From Hemileia vastatrix (taxonomy: Eukaryota; Basidiomycota; Pucciniomycetes; Pucciniales; Zaghouaniaceae): a DNA stretch of 64,000 nt. Both the position numbers and the translations under genes were made by a program. The stretch spans positions 42,609,683-42,673,682 of the forward strand of contig JASXTE010000002.1 in NCBI GenBank assembly GCA_030280995.1, written 5' to 3'. The notes below the pieces were generated by a model, which saw nothing but the letters and a program-made list of their open reading frames with translations, was not told where the DNA came from and ran no database searches. Positions 43,922 through 55,766 of this stretch are shown here, in pieces. Position 1 is the first letter of the stretch. Each line of letters opens with the position of its first letter.

Positions 43922-44708
43922 TGTCAGCCAGGCTACTAGACTTACCCAGTAAAATAATTAATTATTTACTGGATGAAACCGCACCTTATCATTTTAATTA
44001 TTATTTAATTATAATTTAGTTACATTAAAATTAGTTATAATAAATTAACTAATTACAGAATGATAAAATTAAAATATAAAATTGTCCCTTATATTTTTCT
44101 CTAACACCGTGCTCATTTGACAGGTTGGAAAAAATAAAAATTTATATTAAAAAATGTATATTAAGATAAAATAAGATTTTAATATTCAAATAATATTAAA
44201 TATATACAAAAAATTCAAATTTCTTATTTAGAATTGACTTCTACAGTAAATATTAAATAAATTGATGTATTTCTGACATACTCTGTAAATACATCTTTTT
44301 GACGCCTTCTTTTTAGAATAACTTTATTATTTGAAAATACTCCTTCTGGAATATTCTTTTCTCTCTCTCATACTACTGTTTTTAGAATTTGATTGCCGTG
44401 CTTTGTCTCTCCTTTGCCTATATAAGGCTTCTCTTTTTGTTGTCTTTTCATCATTCCTTTACTACAACATTTTATTACAACAATAACCAATCAAACTTAT
44501 TCTTATATTCTATATCATTAGTATTTACAATAACGTAATTCTAATATATAAATTATATCAATATTTTAATCCTACCTCTTTTAATTGAGTAAAAATAATC
44601 ATCCTTGAATTAAGAAATACGTACAAATTTGTTGAGAGACCATTTATACCTTTAAAATCCTCGTAAAACTTCATACCAAATCTTCTAGACCAAAAGCGTA
44701 CCTTGACA
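43922..44708 (+). repeat. 5' LTR of B1
   Basis: 787 bp, TGTCAGCC...CTTGACA. A TATATAAG box at 44419-44426 is the likely core promoter. Confidence 0.92.
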
Positions 44709-45770
44709 ATTGGGATCCTTTCCGAAATATCGACGGTGCAACGTTAATTGAGGCGTAATCAAGGGGACCATCGGTGTACAAGTACCTGTACAGGACGAGA
44801 GAAGGTGAGAAAACGACGAACGTCATACGTCACGTGACAAAAGTTTTTGCTGCGAACGGGAATCGAACCGCGCTCCAAAACTTAGCTTCATATACTGACT
44901 AAACATCATATATATCGTGGTAATTATTGTTATTATTATTTGTGGGTTACTCTTCACTCTTCATTTGCTACGTATTTCCTTTTACTCAGCACTCTGTAAG
45001 TGGCATTAATTTGCTCATTTTGCAGGGGGAGGTGTCTGGTAATTTGGAATTTAATTTTATTATTATATTTTTTTTTATTTTTCCTGGTTGACCATAATAG
45101 AGCAATAACTGTTCTTAGTCCCAGAAGTAATAAAATAATTATATTTTAATATTAATTAGAATCATTCTTCAGTTGACAATTGTCCTGATTAATTTGAATT
45201 TTAATTGTTCCAGTTGACAAATTGTCCTGACAATAATATTTTTTTTTAATTAATAAATAATATTTAATTACTTCAGTTGACCTTGAGTCCTGGTAGTTCA
45301 AGAAAATTTTTTTTTAATAAAACTCATATTTAATTACTTCAGTTGACATTAAGTCCTGGTAGTTAAGTGATCAGTTTAATAAAATTTTAAAATAAAAAAT
45401 TTATATTTAATTGCTTCAGTTGACATTAATTCCTGGTAGTTAAGTTATCAGTTTAATAAAATTTTGTTAAATTAATAAAGTTTCATATTTGATTACTTCA
45501 GTTGACAATAAGTCCTGGTAATAAATGAGTTGATTTAAATCCTGAAAATAAATAATTATTAATAAAAATTTTAATTTATTTCTACAGTTGATTATATTAT
45601 AATCCTGGTTTTAAATTTTTTTTACTAATAAATTTATTTTATTTAAGTTGATTTTTATCATATAAAAAAAAAAAAATTTAATTATTTTTATTTTATTTCT
45701 GTTAAATAAAAATTAAAAATAAAAGACTAATTAATTTGTCTCTTTTTTTTCATTTCAGTTAAATCTTAAA
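44709..45770 (+). other. B1 leader with PBS and array of about eight UU-bulge hairpins
   Basis: No gene. PBS TGGGATCC... at 44711. Hairpin units lie at 45084-45123 (CTGG/CCAG arms, long loop), 45170-45187, 45211-45229, 45274-45293, 45340-45359, 45417-45436, 45499-45518, 45528-45544 and 45585-45608. Directly before the gag ATG a T-rich tract ends in TTTCATTTCAG (about 45749-45759), which would serve as a 3' splice site. The antisense strand at about 44852-44863 matches a pol III B-box (GGTTCGATTCCC). Confidence 0.7.
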
Positions 45771-45900
45771 ATGACTGACCAAAGTAATTTTGCTGCACGT
45801 GAAGAAGAACTAGATTTAATTGATTATGATGTGCCTACTTCTGTAAGTTCTCCTTTAACAAGAAGAATTTCTCAAACTAATAAATCCTTGCCCCAAACAG

Positions 45901-46382
45901 GATGTAGAAATGGAAGAAGTAGAAATCCTAGTGGACACAACTCAGGATCAGAAGCCCATGATAAACCCACCAGAAGAGCTTCCAAAAGGCTTCAGGATAA
46001 AAAAGATGCCGTTGTCTCAGAAGGTAAAGAATCTGTCCACTCACATAAAGGAGCTAAGGACAGACAGCTTGAGACTAAAGGTAAGGGTAGATGCCTTGGA
46101 AGAAAAGGTGAGAAGAACAGATACTTTTCTCCAAGAGAAGAAGAAACCTCTTCCTCCCAGGGATCAACAACAATTGGCTCCCCAGTCCCAAGAGATGGTG
46201 GAAGTGTCCAAGTGGCAGTGGGACTGGCTCAACACTCAGTGGGACTACTTGGCTCAAAACCAGCATCAGTTACCTCAGGTAGGTCCATCAAGGCCCACCC
46301 AGGCCAACCCCACTCCTCCCCACCCTTATCGAGGAGGCAAAAGAAGAAGGAAGCCCAATATGGTGATACCCAGAAAAACCTG
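45901..46382 (+). CDS. ORFx exon 2 of B1
   Basis: Exon 1 is 45771-45842 (24 codons shared with Gag, ending DYDVPTS). Intron 1 is 45843-45900 (58 nt; GTAAGT, ACTAAT, AAACAG). Exon 2 starts D-V-E-M and has 482 nt. Intron 2 is 46383-46440 (58 nt; GTACGT, GGCTGAC, CTTCAG), after which the join reads Trp-stop, giving about 185 aa. Blocks shared with family A: LPKGFRIKKMPL, NLSTHIKELRTDS coiled coil, WQWDWL, PPHPYRGGKRRRK, terminal Trp. If intron 2 is kept the frame runs on to 46470. The function is unknown; the charge pattern suggests nucleic-acid or Gag binding. Confidence 0.6.
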
Positions 46383-49300
46383 GTACGTCCCTCTATTGAT
46401 TCTCAAGTGCCTTTTCTTGTGGCTGACTCTGTTCCTTCAGGTAAATCTGGAAGGCAGGATGAAACCTTGAGACCTATAGAGGCTGGGAATAGTAGACAGA
46501 TATCTCATGTATCTAATCCATTACTTTTAATTGCTACCTCAATTATTAATCCTGATATGGCTGTGATTGATGAAACTCTTGACCCTGAGTTCTATGAGAG
46601 TCTGGAAAGTTACTCAGTTTCCTTATTGAGAAACACTCCAGATGTAGCAAGAATTAATGATGAGCACTTGAGAGATATTATTGCCAAGCAAAATCATATT
46701 GAACAATATGCAATTGACTCAGAGATATAATAGTTTGTTAACTGATCAGGGTTATCAAGCATTAAGAAGTGAAGCACAGAGAGTCTCTGATGAATTGTCT
46801 CATTACAACGCAACCCATGAAAAGAAAGTTGCTTTATGGCAAAATATAAAAAATGATTTGTCTAAACTAAAAGATACTGTATCCGCCTGTTGCCAGGAGG
46901 TAGAGATAGATAAGATAAATCTGAAAAGATTGAATGACCATTTGTCATCTTTTCAACATAAAAATCAATTATCTTTTGCAACTATCAATGAGAGTTTATC
47001 TAGTCTTCCAAGAATGAAAACAAGACTAACAACCATTGAAGAAAAATTGAACTCATTGCTAAATGACCAAAAATATTCTGACATTTCTGTGAAGGAACAT
47101 ATAGTGCAGGATGCTCAAATAGTACCTGTGGCTATTTCATCTAAAATAAAAATAGCTCCAGAAATACTTGTTGATAACACTGAGTTTCCATCAAAAACTG
47201 ATGATGCACCAGGATCTGCAACAGAAGGATTAAACAATGAGACAACTTCACAATTGGAGCAGTTACAGCTGCTTCTTACTCAGAAACAAGCTAATACCAA
47301 GGAGACTCTTTCAAATCATAAGAATTGGCCAAAACTTGACCAGTATCCAACATTTGATGTTGATTCTTCTTCTGATTGGCAGAAATTCATTTTCAGAATT
47401 GATAACTTAAAAAATTCTTACAAACTTGCAGATGAGGAAATTGTGTCTAAGTTAATTTCTTTGTTTACCAATGTAGCCCTAATGTGGCATGAATCTATTC
47501 TCCTGGATAGGAATGACTACTCATGGGAAGATTGGAAAAAATTAATTAAAGCACAATTTGGTGGCTCCAAGTTCAGAATGGCTCAACAAAGGCAGTATGA
47601 GGAAACTAGATATAGCTCGTCTACTGATAAACCTATTGAGTTTTTAATGAAACTTGTAAAAATCTTAAGGGCAATGGACCCAAATATGGAGTTTGATTTA
47701 TGGAAGGACAGGATCCTCTATAAATTACCAATGTCTCTGAGAGACTTGATAGTGGCTAGGACTGAGTTCTCCAAAGAACCCTCTTCTTTCATTAATACTT
47801 GCAATGAGATACTTCTAAACAATAAGTATGATGCCAGAAGATTCATTCCTAGGACCCCTTTGGAGAAACCCTCCACTTACCAACAGAAACCTCTGGAAAA
47901 GTTTGGTAAACCTTCTGCCCCTGTTGCACCAAAGAAGTATGCAACAAACACTTGCTTCAAGTGCAACAAGCCTTGGCAGAAAGGCCATGTTTGTGACAAG
48001 AAGATAAATCTTGTAGAACAAACAGAGGAGCATGCTGATGACACAGTGGCACTGGATGATACATCAAGTGATTGTGCCAGCAATATTTCATATGAATCTC
48101 AACAAGAAATCTTGATGCTGGAAGAGGATATTCATTATTTAAATACTATTGATATTGATAATAATGCTTTATCTACAGTTGAGGATTCTGAGATCATAAA
48201 GAACATTGAGGATAACTCAATTGTTATTGCCCCTCTTAAGGCACCAGTCTTGATCAATGGAACCAGCATTGAAGTTGTTCTGGATTCTGGAGCTGGAGGA
48301 AGTGTAGTATCTGAAAGAGCACTTGCTTCAGTAGATCAAGACTATAAATCTAAACTGATGCCTATCATTTCTGAAAATTGGAGAGGGTATGGCTCTGTTT
48401 TGTCCCCCATTGGTAAATACAAAGCCACAGTGTTTTTTAAATATAACCATGGTTTTGTAAGAGCTATTTGTGATTTTGTTGTCATGAAAAATGATAACTT
48501 GAGCAGTTGGTTTATCATATGAAATTCCATTTTAACAAAATATGGCATAAAATTGGATCCTTGAAACCAATGTTTCACAATGGGGATGAATGGGAAGAGA
48601 AAATTTAAGATTTCCTCCCCTAAAAAATTATTAAAACCAGAATTGAACACATGTAATTCTGTGGTTCAGTATAAAGGAAGATCTACAAAGGAAATGCATG
48701 CCCTTATGTCTGAAATTGACAATGCTTCTTTTGGAGAACAACTTTCTGGTGAGGATAAAGATTCCATCATTAACTTGATAAAATCTTTTCCTATGGCCTT
48801 TGCTCATGGGTCACATGAACTGGGATTAGTTAAATAGGAAATGAAACTTTCATTGTCTTGCCCATTAACTGATATACCACCTAGTTTAAAGAAGAAGCCT
48901 TATCCTGCTTCTCCCACAAAGAGAAAAGATATTGAAGACAATATCTCTACCCTTTTAAAAATGAATATTATTGAAAAGGTAGTTGAAACACCTAAAAATT
49001 GTGTTATCTCACCTGTCCTAATTTCTTATGAGAAAGATAAAGCCAGGTTATGTGGTGATTATAGAGCACTAAACACTTATACTGTTGATGATATCTACCC
49101 TTTACCTAGAATCAGCTCTATACATGCTACTTTACAGGGTGCTAAATATATCAGCTGTTTGGATGGTAATAAAGGATATCACCAGGTACCTGTTGAGAAA
49201 AATTCTCAGAACTTTCTAATGATTGCCACTCATATGGGTATTTATAAGTATATTAGGATGCCATTTGGCCCTAAAAATGCCCCTTCAGTTTTCCAAAAAG

Positions 49301-51688
49301 TAATGGATAACACATTCCATCAAGAGATAATTGAAGGATGGCTGATGGTTTATATTGATGATATCATTATATTCTCAAAAACATTTGAGGACCATCTTAA
49401 ACACCTGTGTAAAGTATTCCAGAAAATGGATGAAATAAATATGACACTTGCTTTGAAGAAATGTAAATTTGGTTTCCATTCTTTAAAAGTTCTTGGTCAT
49501 GTTGTTTCAGGCTTACAGATATGTGTTGACCAGAACAAAGTGGCAGCCATACAACAGGTGAAAGCTCCTACAACAGTGAGAGAGCTCCAAAGTTTTTTGG
49601 GAATGTGTGGGTACTATAGACAGTATATTATAAATTGCCAAGTCATAGCTTTACCCCTTAACCAATTAACTAGAAAGGATGTTGCTTTTGTCTGGAATAG
49701 TGAAAGACAAAGAGCCTTTGACACTATGAAACACTGTTTGATGTCAGCACCAATTCTTGCTTTACCTGACTTTGATCAACCATTTGTTTTGTACACTGAT
49801 GCCAGTTTCATTGGTCTTGGTGCTGCCCTCCATCAAAAACAAGTGATAAATGATAAAGTTTCAGAAGTAGTAATTTGTTATATTTCAAGAACCTTGAGAA
49901 ATAGTGAATTGAAATATGGTTCTACTCAATTAGAGTGTTTAGCTGTAGTATGGGCTCTAGAAAAGCTTCATTATTACCTAGATGACCAGAAATTTGAACT
50001 TGTCACTGACTGCAGTGCAGTTAAATCCCTTTTAAACTTGAAAACACCTAATAGACATATGTTCAGATGGCAGCTGGCTGTTCAAGAGTACAGAGGGAGA
50101 ATGACAATTATTCATAGGGCTGGTATTTTTCACTCAAATGTGGATATGTTATCAAGGTTACTTTTACCAAATGATGACTCTAGTCCTGCTTATGATCCTG
50201 AGGATGAAATTATTCATATTCATGGGATATATGTGGTTGATATGGAGGAAGAGCTATTACAGCTTATTCTGGAATCATATGATAAGGACACTGACTTGAA
50301 AAAGTTGTGCACCATATTAAATGATCCAAAGAATGCTTCAATACAATCATTAATTAAAACCCTTCCACCAAAGTACCAAAAAGCTTTGGAAAAAGGTAAA
50401 TTTTCAATTGATGAAGGATATCTATATTATAGAAGAAAGTTGAGTAATGTTATTGTTATTCCTCCTTCTATGAAAGAAATCATCTTGAAAATTTGTCATG
50501 ATGACATATTAGCTGGACATTTTGATCTTGACAAAACAATGATCAGAATTAAGAACACTGCTTGGTGGGCTAATATGTCTGAAGACACAAAATTATATGT
50601 TGAATCTTGTGATTCTTGCCAAAAATCAAAAAGATTAACTGGTAAAAGAGCAGGATTAATGCAACATATTGAACCTCCTGATGCTCCATGGCAAATAATA
50701 AACATGGATTTTGTAACAGGATTACCTATTGCTGGTAAAGACAGTTATAACTCTTGTTGGGTTATTGTGGACAGATTCACAAAAATGTGTAAATTTATCC
50801 CTACCCACAAGGATGTTTCCACTAAAGAATTAGCTTTCTTATGGTGGTCTCATATGTTTAATACTGCTGGTTTTCCTAAAGCCATAATCTCTGACAGAGA
50901 CCCAAAATTTACTTCTGAATTTTGGATGTCTCTGATGGATGTTTGTGGTTGTGATCTGAAACTTTCTACTGCCCATCACCCTTAGACTGATGGTTTAGCT
51001 GAAAGAATGATTCAGACTTTAGAGGACATGATAAGAAGATATTGTGCCTTTGGCCTTGAGTATAAAGATAATGACAGATTCACTCATGATTGGGTTACCT
51101 TACTTCCTGGGTTAGAATTTGCTTATAATAGCACTGTTCATTCTGTTACTCAAAGAAAGCCTTTTGAGCTCTGGCTTGGATATGTTCCTAATACTCCTGC
51201 CCAAATTCTCAATAACAAAATACCTAAATTGGATATACATCCTGGTATAAAATCTTTTCTTCAAATGCAACAACTATGTAGAAATCATGCTCAAAAATGT
51301 ATTGAAAAATCATTTGAATATGAGAAGAAAAGATGGGACAAATCCTATAAAGATTACACTTATAAAAAGGGTGATGAAGTGTTAATTTCTACAGTCCACT
51401 TCAACTTACAAGGTAATAACAAATTGAAAGATCCATTTGTTGGTCCATTTGTTGTCAGAAGAATGATTGGAGATAATGAAGTTGAAGTTATTCTGTATTC
51501 TCCATATGACAGAAAACATCCTGTTTTTCCAATATCTCTTTTGAAACCTTACACATCCAATAGTGATTTATTTCCAAAAAGGAGGGGTAGACCAAAGAAA
51601 ACCCCAAATGAAATCACTGAGACAGCAGAAATTGAAAAAATTTTAAATGACAGAATAGTCACTGCTGAGAAAGGTACAGAATACTTAT

Positions 51689-51938
51689 CACCACGCAATA
51701 TGGGGGGCGGACTTGCTAGCGAGTCCGCAACCTTGGACCCAAACTCACCACAGATTGAGCACACATTGAGCTATTGATAAAGGAACCATACAATCAGGGA
51801 TGAACACCACTCAGCAGAACAGTTTTAGGTGGGTGTCCAAGTAGAGTTCAGCATGAGTTCAGTATGAGTTCAGTCTGAGTTCCATCTGAGTTCAGGTTGA
51901 GGACTTGCTAGCAAGTCCACCCCCTATATTGCGTAGTG
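51689..51938 (+). mobile_element. CACTA-like MITE in B1
   Basis: 250-bp element, same family as 9391-9651, TIR CACCACGCAATAT / CACTACGCAATAT, target duplication TAT (51686-51688 and 51939-51941). Inserted in the chromodomain codons of B1, so it postdates or accompanies the decay of B1. Confidence 0.87.
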
Positions 51939-52082
51939 TATTAAGATTCAAGAATAAATCATCTGAATATGATTCTTGGATACCTGGGAAGGAGATATCT
52001 AATCTTCCTACTCTACTAAAAAAGTATAAAATGAAAAAATCATAGCATTTTTTTTTATTGTTTTTTTTTTAGAGTGAGGGAG

Positions 52083-52889
52083 TGTCAGCCAGGCTACTAG
52101 ACTTACCCAGTGAAATAATTAATTATTTACTGGATGAAACCGCACTTTATCATTTTAATTATTATTTAATTATAATTTAGTTACATTAAAATTAGTTATA
52201 ATAAATTAACTAATTACAGAATGATAAAATTAAATAAATAATTAAAATCAAAATATAAAATTGTCCCTTATATTTTTCTCTAACACCATGCTCATTTGAC
52301 AGGTTGGAAAAAATAAAAATTTATATTAAAAAATGTATATTAAGATAAAATAAGATTTTAATATTCAAATAATATTAAATATATACAAAAAATTCAAATT
52401 TCTTATTTAGAATTGACTTCTACAGTAAATATTAAATAAATTGATGTATTTCTGACATACTCTGTAAATACATCTTTTTGATGCCTTCTTTTTAGAATAA
52501 CTTTATTATTTGAAAATACTCCTTCTGGAATATTCTTTTCTCTCTCTCTCATACTACTGTTTTTAGAATTTGATTGCCGTGCTTTGTCTCTCCTTTGCCT
52601 ATATAAGGCCTATCTTTTTGTTGTCTTTTCATCATTCCTTTACTACAACATTTTATTACAACAATAACCAATCAAACTTATTCTTATATTCTATATCATT
52701 AGTATTTACAATAATGTAATTCTAATATATAAATTATATCAATATTTTAATCCTACCTCTTTTAATTGAGTAAAAATAATCATCCTTGAATTAAGAAATA
52801 CGTACAAATTTGTTGAGAGACCATTTATACCTTTAAAATCCTCTTAAAACTTCATACCAAATCTTCTAGACCAAAAGCATACCTTGACA
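52083..52889 (+). repeat. 3' LTR of B1
   Basis: 807 bp, homologous to 43922-44708, TATATAAG at 52610-52617, preceded by the AGAGTGAGGGAG tract. Confidence 0.92.
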
Positions 52890-53407
52890 CACAGAGTTAA
52901 CACCACCTAATACAAAAGTGTGAGAAAAAAAAAAAAAAAACTAAATAAAGAGAGTATGTGAAATAATAAAAGATATACTAAATGGTGCATAAATAAAAGG
53001 TATCACTTTTATTTGAAATAAAACTTGAGTTCCCTTGGACCCTCACACATTTAGTAAAAAAAAAAACATTTGATTTAAAATGTTGATTCAACAAAAATCT
53101 AAGTTTCTTAGTAAAAAGGAATTTGAAAAAAAAAAAAAAAAATTATATATTTTTTTATATTTTAATACTATTTTTATTCCCTCTCATGTGTATTATTGAG
53201 CATGGTGTTAGGGAGTAAAAATGTATGGGACAATTACTTACTTTTATTAATTATTTACATCACTTAGTGTACTTAGCTAGGTAGTTGTAAGTAATACATA
53301 AGTAGGTAATAAATAAATAATTACTAATAAGGAAGTTAAAAGGCGTGGCTTCATCTCAGTAAGATAATTAATTATTTTACTGGATAAGTCTAGTAGCCTG
53401 GCTGACA

Positions 53408-53703
53408 CACAACGTCAGCATCTCGTTGAGGGGCGGGTATTGAATACTCAACTGCGCCGCAGTAGCATGTATATAAATAGTTAGAACAGCCTAGAAATAA
53501 AACTAATTAATTGTGACCCAAAACTATCAAGTGAGCCTGCCTAATTAATTCAAACAAACCTCATTCTTTTCCTAAAAACCAAAAAAAAACAAAACAAAAC
53601 AAAAATAATAATAATAATAAAAATAATAAATTTAATACACTATAACAATCTTTCACTTCATTTTTTGAAATTCTTATGAGATGACTTTAAATCCACCCTC
53701 AAT
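53408..53703. repeat. Host flank, first copy of a direct duplication
   Basis: Begins CACAACGTCAGC and ends CCACCCTCAA at the H3 terminus. Nearly identical to 58148-58438. No gene seen. Confidence 0.85.
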
Positions 53704-53989
53704 AGGGGGTGTCAGTTCTGGCAAATCCGCACTTACAAATCCGCACTTAAATAAGTGCGGATTTCCAAAACACACTAGCCCCAATACTGGTGGATTTCAA
53801 AATGAAATAAGTCACTTATTTCACTCAAATCCGCACTTTCTCAACCAAAAGTGCTGATTTCACCATCAAGTCCCATTTCACTGATTTGTCAGCATCATCC
53901 CATTTATACGCAGCACTCTGCAGCATAACACTTCATAACTCAAAACATCGTACATCACTTACATCTTCATATCATATCATATAAGAGTT

Positions 53990-54626
53990 ATGCCTTCCTC
54001 ACTTTCAAATCGTGATAAATTACATAAAGCAATGACTTTCATGGCTCTTGAACTGCTCTTGGACTCTGATTGCAATTCTGATTCTGATCTAGAAGAAGAT
54101 TTTGTCTTTTTATCAAAAATGGCCACAAAACGTTACCTTCTTCCCAGAAAGCCTCAAGTACTTCATACCCCCAAGTACACCATGCAAACACTTCTTAAAC
54201 TATCTACACCCAGTTTTAGACAGCTGTTCAGGACTTCTCAGGAATGTTTCCTTAAATTGCTTGAGCTTATTCAGGATCATCCCGTATTTCACAATAATTT
54301 TTAAAAATAACAACAACATCCTTCAATTCATTTGGCCATCACACTATGTCATTTGGGTTCAAATGGTAATGGAGCCACTTTGAAACGTTTAGAAAATGTC
54401 TTTGATTTAGGGTATGGTTCAGTTAAAACTTATACCAAACAATGTATCACTGCCATCAACTCCTTGTAATCTCAACTTCTCACCTGGCCAACAAAAGAAG
54501 AGCAACTTGAATTATCTCAGGTTATGCAAGCAGAGGGCTTCCCAGGATGTATTGGTTTTGTTGATGGTACTGCTATTCCTTTGAGCCAGAAACCTGCTCA
54601 AGGTGGAAACAATTACTTTCACATTC
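53990..54626 (+). pseudogene. PIF/Harbinger transposase 5' fragment, H3
   Basis: MPSSLSNRDKLHKAMTF start, then SFRQLFRTSQE and GSNGNGATLKRLENVF blocks homologous to H1/H2, and the first catalytic Asp in GFVDGTAIPLSQKPAQGG. It ends abruptly in the minisatellite after NNYF. Two stops (near 54302 and 54467) and loss of the rest of the nuclease domain make it inactive. Confidence 0.8.
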
Positions 54627-54629
54627 TCG

Positions 54630-54835
54630 TCAAAAATTTTCACCAAAATATTTACAAGTCAAAAAATTTCTATATCTGTTTTAAAAAATTGGCAATACTC
54701 TCCCCTGCATTTTATTGAAGCAAGGGGTGGATATCACCAAAATTTTTCTAAGTCATCAATTTCACATGTCAGATTTGAAAATTTGGCAATACCCCCCCCC
54801 CTACATTTTATTGAATTAAGTGGTGGAAGTCATCT
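54630..54835. repeat. Minisatellite (H3)
   Basis: Two to three units of the oxygenase-linked minisatellite, joined directly to the truncated transposase. Confidence 0.75.
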
Positions 54836-55766
54836 AAATTTAATAGAATTACGTAAATTATTAAATAAATATCTAATATATATCAATTTCCCTAGTTTAA
54901 AGTAATGACAATCACTGGAACGAAAATGCAGACCAAGTCTAGAAACAAAAGTTTGGGACTTTCCACAGGTATAGGCTAGAGGAACCCCATGAAACAAATA
55001 AATGTTATCATGATTACCATTTATACAACACAAGGTCGTTGGCCCATTACTTTTGTTGAGGAAATTGATACATAAAAAATATTTATTAAAAATTTACGAA
55101 AAAATATAAAATTTTCGATGACAACTCTAATCCCCATACTTTTTGGATCTAAAAAAAGTTTTTTTGAATCGATTAACTTTACCTTCTTTCATTACCTTAT
55201 TGATTCTTTGAATCAACTTATGACTGATTTGAAATGAGCAACCAAAATGTGTTAAATCTTGACAGGATTCCAAACCAGGAGGAGCTTTGGTCATTTGATG
55301 ATTATCCTTAGAAGAATTCCAAATAGTTTTGATGATACCATTTCCCAAACCAAAATCAATGATGCACTGGTGGTCTGGAAAATATAAACCATGTCATTTG
55401 ATTTTAGCTGGAGATGGTATTGGTTGGCCGGTAATCGGTTTGATATATGAGAATATACCAAAAGTAAGAAAATTGGTGTCATTGGTATCGGTGTGAATTT
55501 TATTGTGAAATCCAGAATGAGTGATAATAACATTAGAAAATAAAAGATATTCATGGCTGATATCTTCCCATTCGGAGTCACACCAATTTGGTATTCCAAC
55601 TTTGGTTGAAAGTTCATGATTTTTTTCAAATGCTTTATCACAGTGCTTTTTGAGTCGAAGAGCAAGAAAAGAGTTAAAGGAAGGTAGAGTGTCCCATAAG
55701 CAAAAATCTTCATCTTTTTGAGCTTTAGTGATATTCTTGAGCAACGAATATATGCCTATATAATTG
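54836..55766 (-). pseudogene. TET/JBP-like 2OG-Fe(II) oxygenase, H3 copy lacking N-terminal exon
   Basis: Exon 2 onward is present: LVKNITKAQKDEDF, LWDTLPSFNSFLALRLKK, VGIPNWCDSEWEDISHEYLL, HxD in FHNKIHTDTNDTNFL, LYFPDHQC, and RINKVMKEGK to KKYGD. A probable last exon (55033-54836) reads FHGVPLAYTCGKSQTF. A TATATAG acceptor precedes exon 2 near 55760, but no Ser-rich first exon follows upstream. There is one nonsense codon just before the distal-His block (AAATGACATG near 55397). It is the best-preserved catalytic core of the three copies. Confidence 0.55.

Larger units (their letters stand above)
45771..52045 (+). pseudogene. Gag-Pol of B1, broken
   Basis: The frame from 45771 covers the Ser-rich segment and the start of the coiled coil, then a 2-nt deletion near 46698 shifts it. 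The next frame (46681-48522) holds the coiled coil, Gag domain, zinc knuckle (CFKCNKPWQKGHVC) and DSGA protease. Nonsense codons follow at 48520-48522 (Gly codon of IIGN), about 48562, 48835-48837 and 50983-50985 (Gln of HHPQTDG in integrase). RT with YIDD, RNase H and integrase zinc finger lie in 48841-50985; the rest of integrase is at 51007 onward. The MITE at 51689 splits the chromodomain, which resumes at 51939 and ends at 52045. Confidence 0.93.
43922..52889 (+). mobile_element. Ty3/gypsy element, family B, copy B1 (full length, degenerate)
   Basis: 8968-bp element with LTRs at 43922-44708 and 52083-52889, flanked by the duplication CACAG (43917-43921 and 52890-52894). PBS at 44711, PPT at about 52071-52082. 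Inserted into the 5' LTR of C1. The LTRs differ by about 20 bp in length (787 and 807) and share only their first ~40 bp with C-type LTRs. Confidence 0.95.
29332..53407 (-). mobile_element. Ty3/gypsy element, family C, copy C1, split by H1, H2 and B1
   Basis: Pieces in minus orientation: 3' LTR fragment 29332-29487 (rest lost or displaced by H1), PPT 29488-29499, gag-pol 29521-35542, proximal leader to 35580, [H2 35581-42792], distal leader 42793-43602 with PBS at about 43600-43583 (TGGGGGCC...), 5' LTR 43603-43921 and 52895-53407 [interrupted by B1]. Inferred to be one element because orientation, order and family agree on both sides of H2. Confidence 0.75.
43603..53407 (-). repeat. 5' LTR of C1, split by B1
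   Basis: LTR pieces 43603-43921 and 52895-53407 total about 832 bp, running TGTCAGCC...CCAACA on the minus strand. TATAAAAG complement at 43886-43893. B1 and its CACAG duplication lie between. A second, truncated copy lies at 57399-58147. Confidence 0.85.

Noticed and set aside
44845..44880. tRNA gene on the minus strand of the B1 leader
   Set aside because: The B-box matches, but the T-stem does not pair and no A-box or acceptor stem was found.
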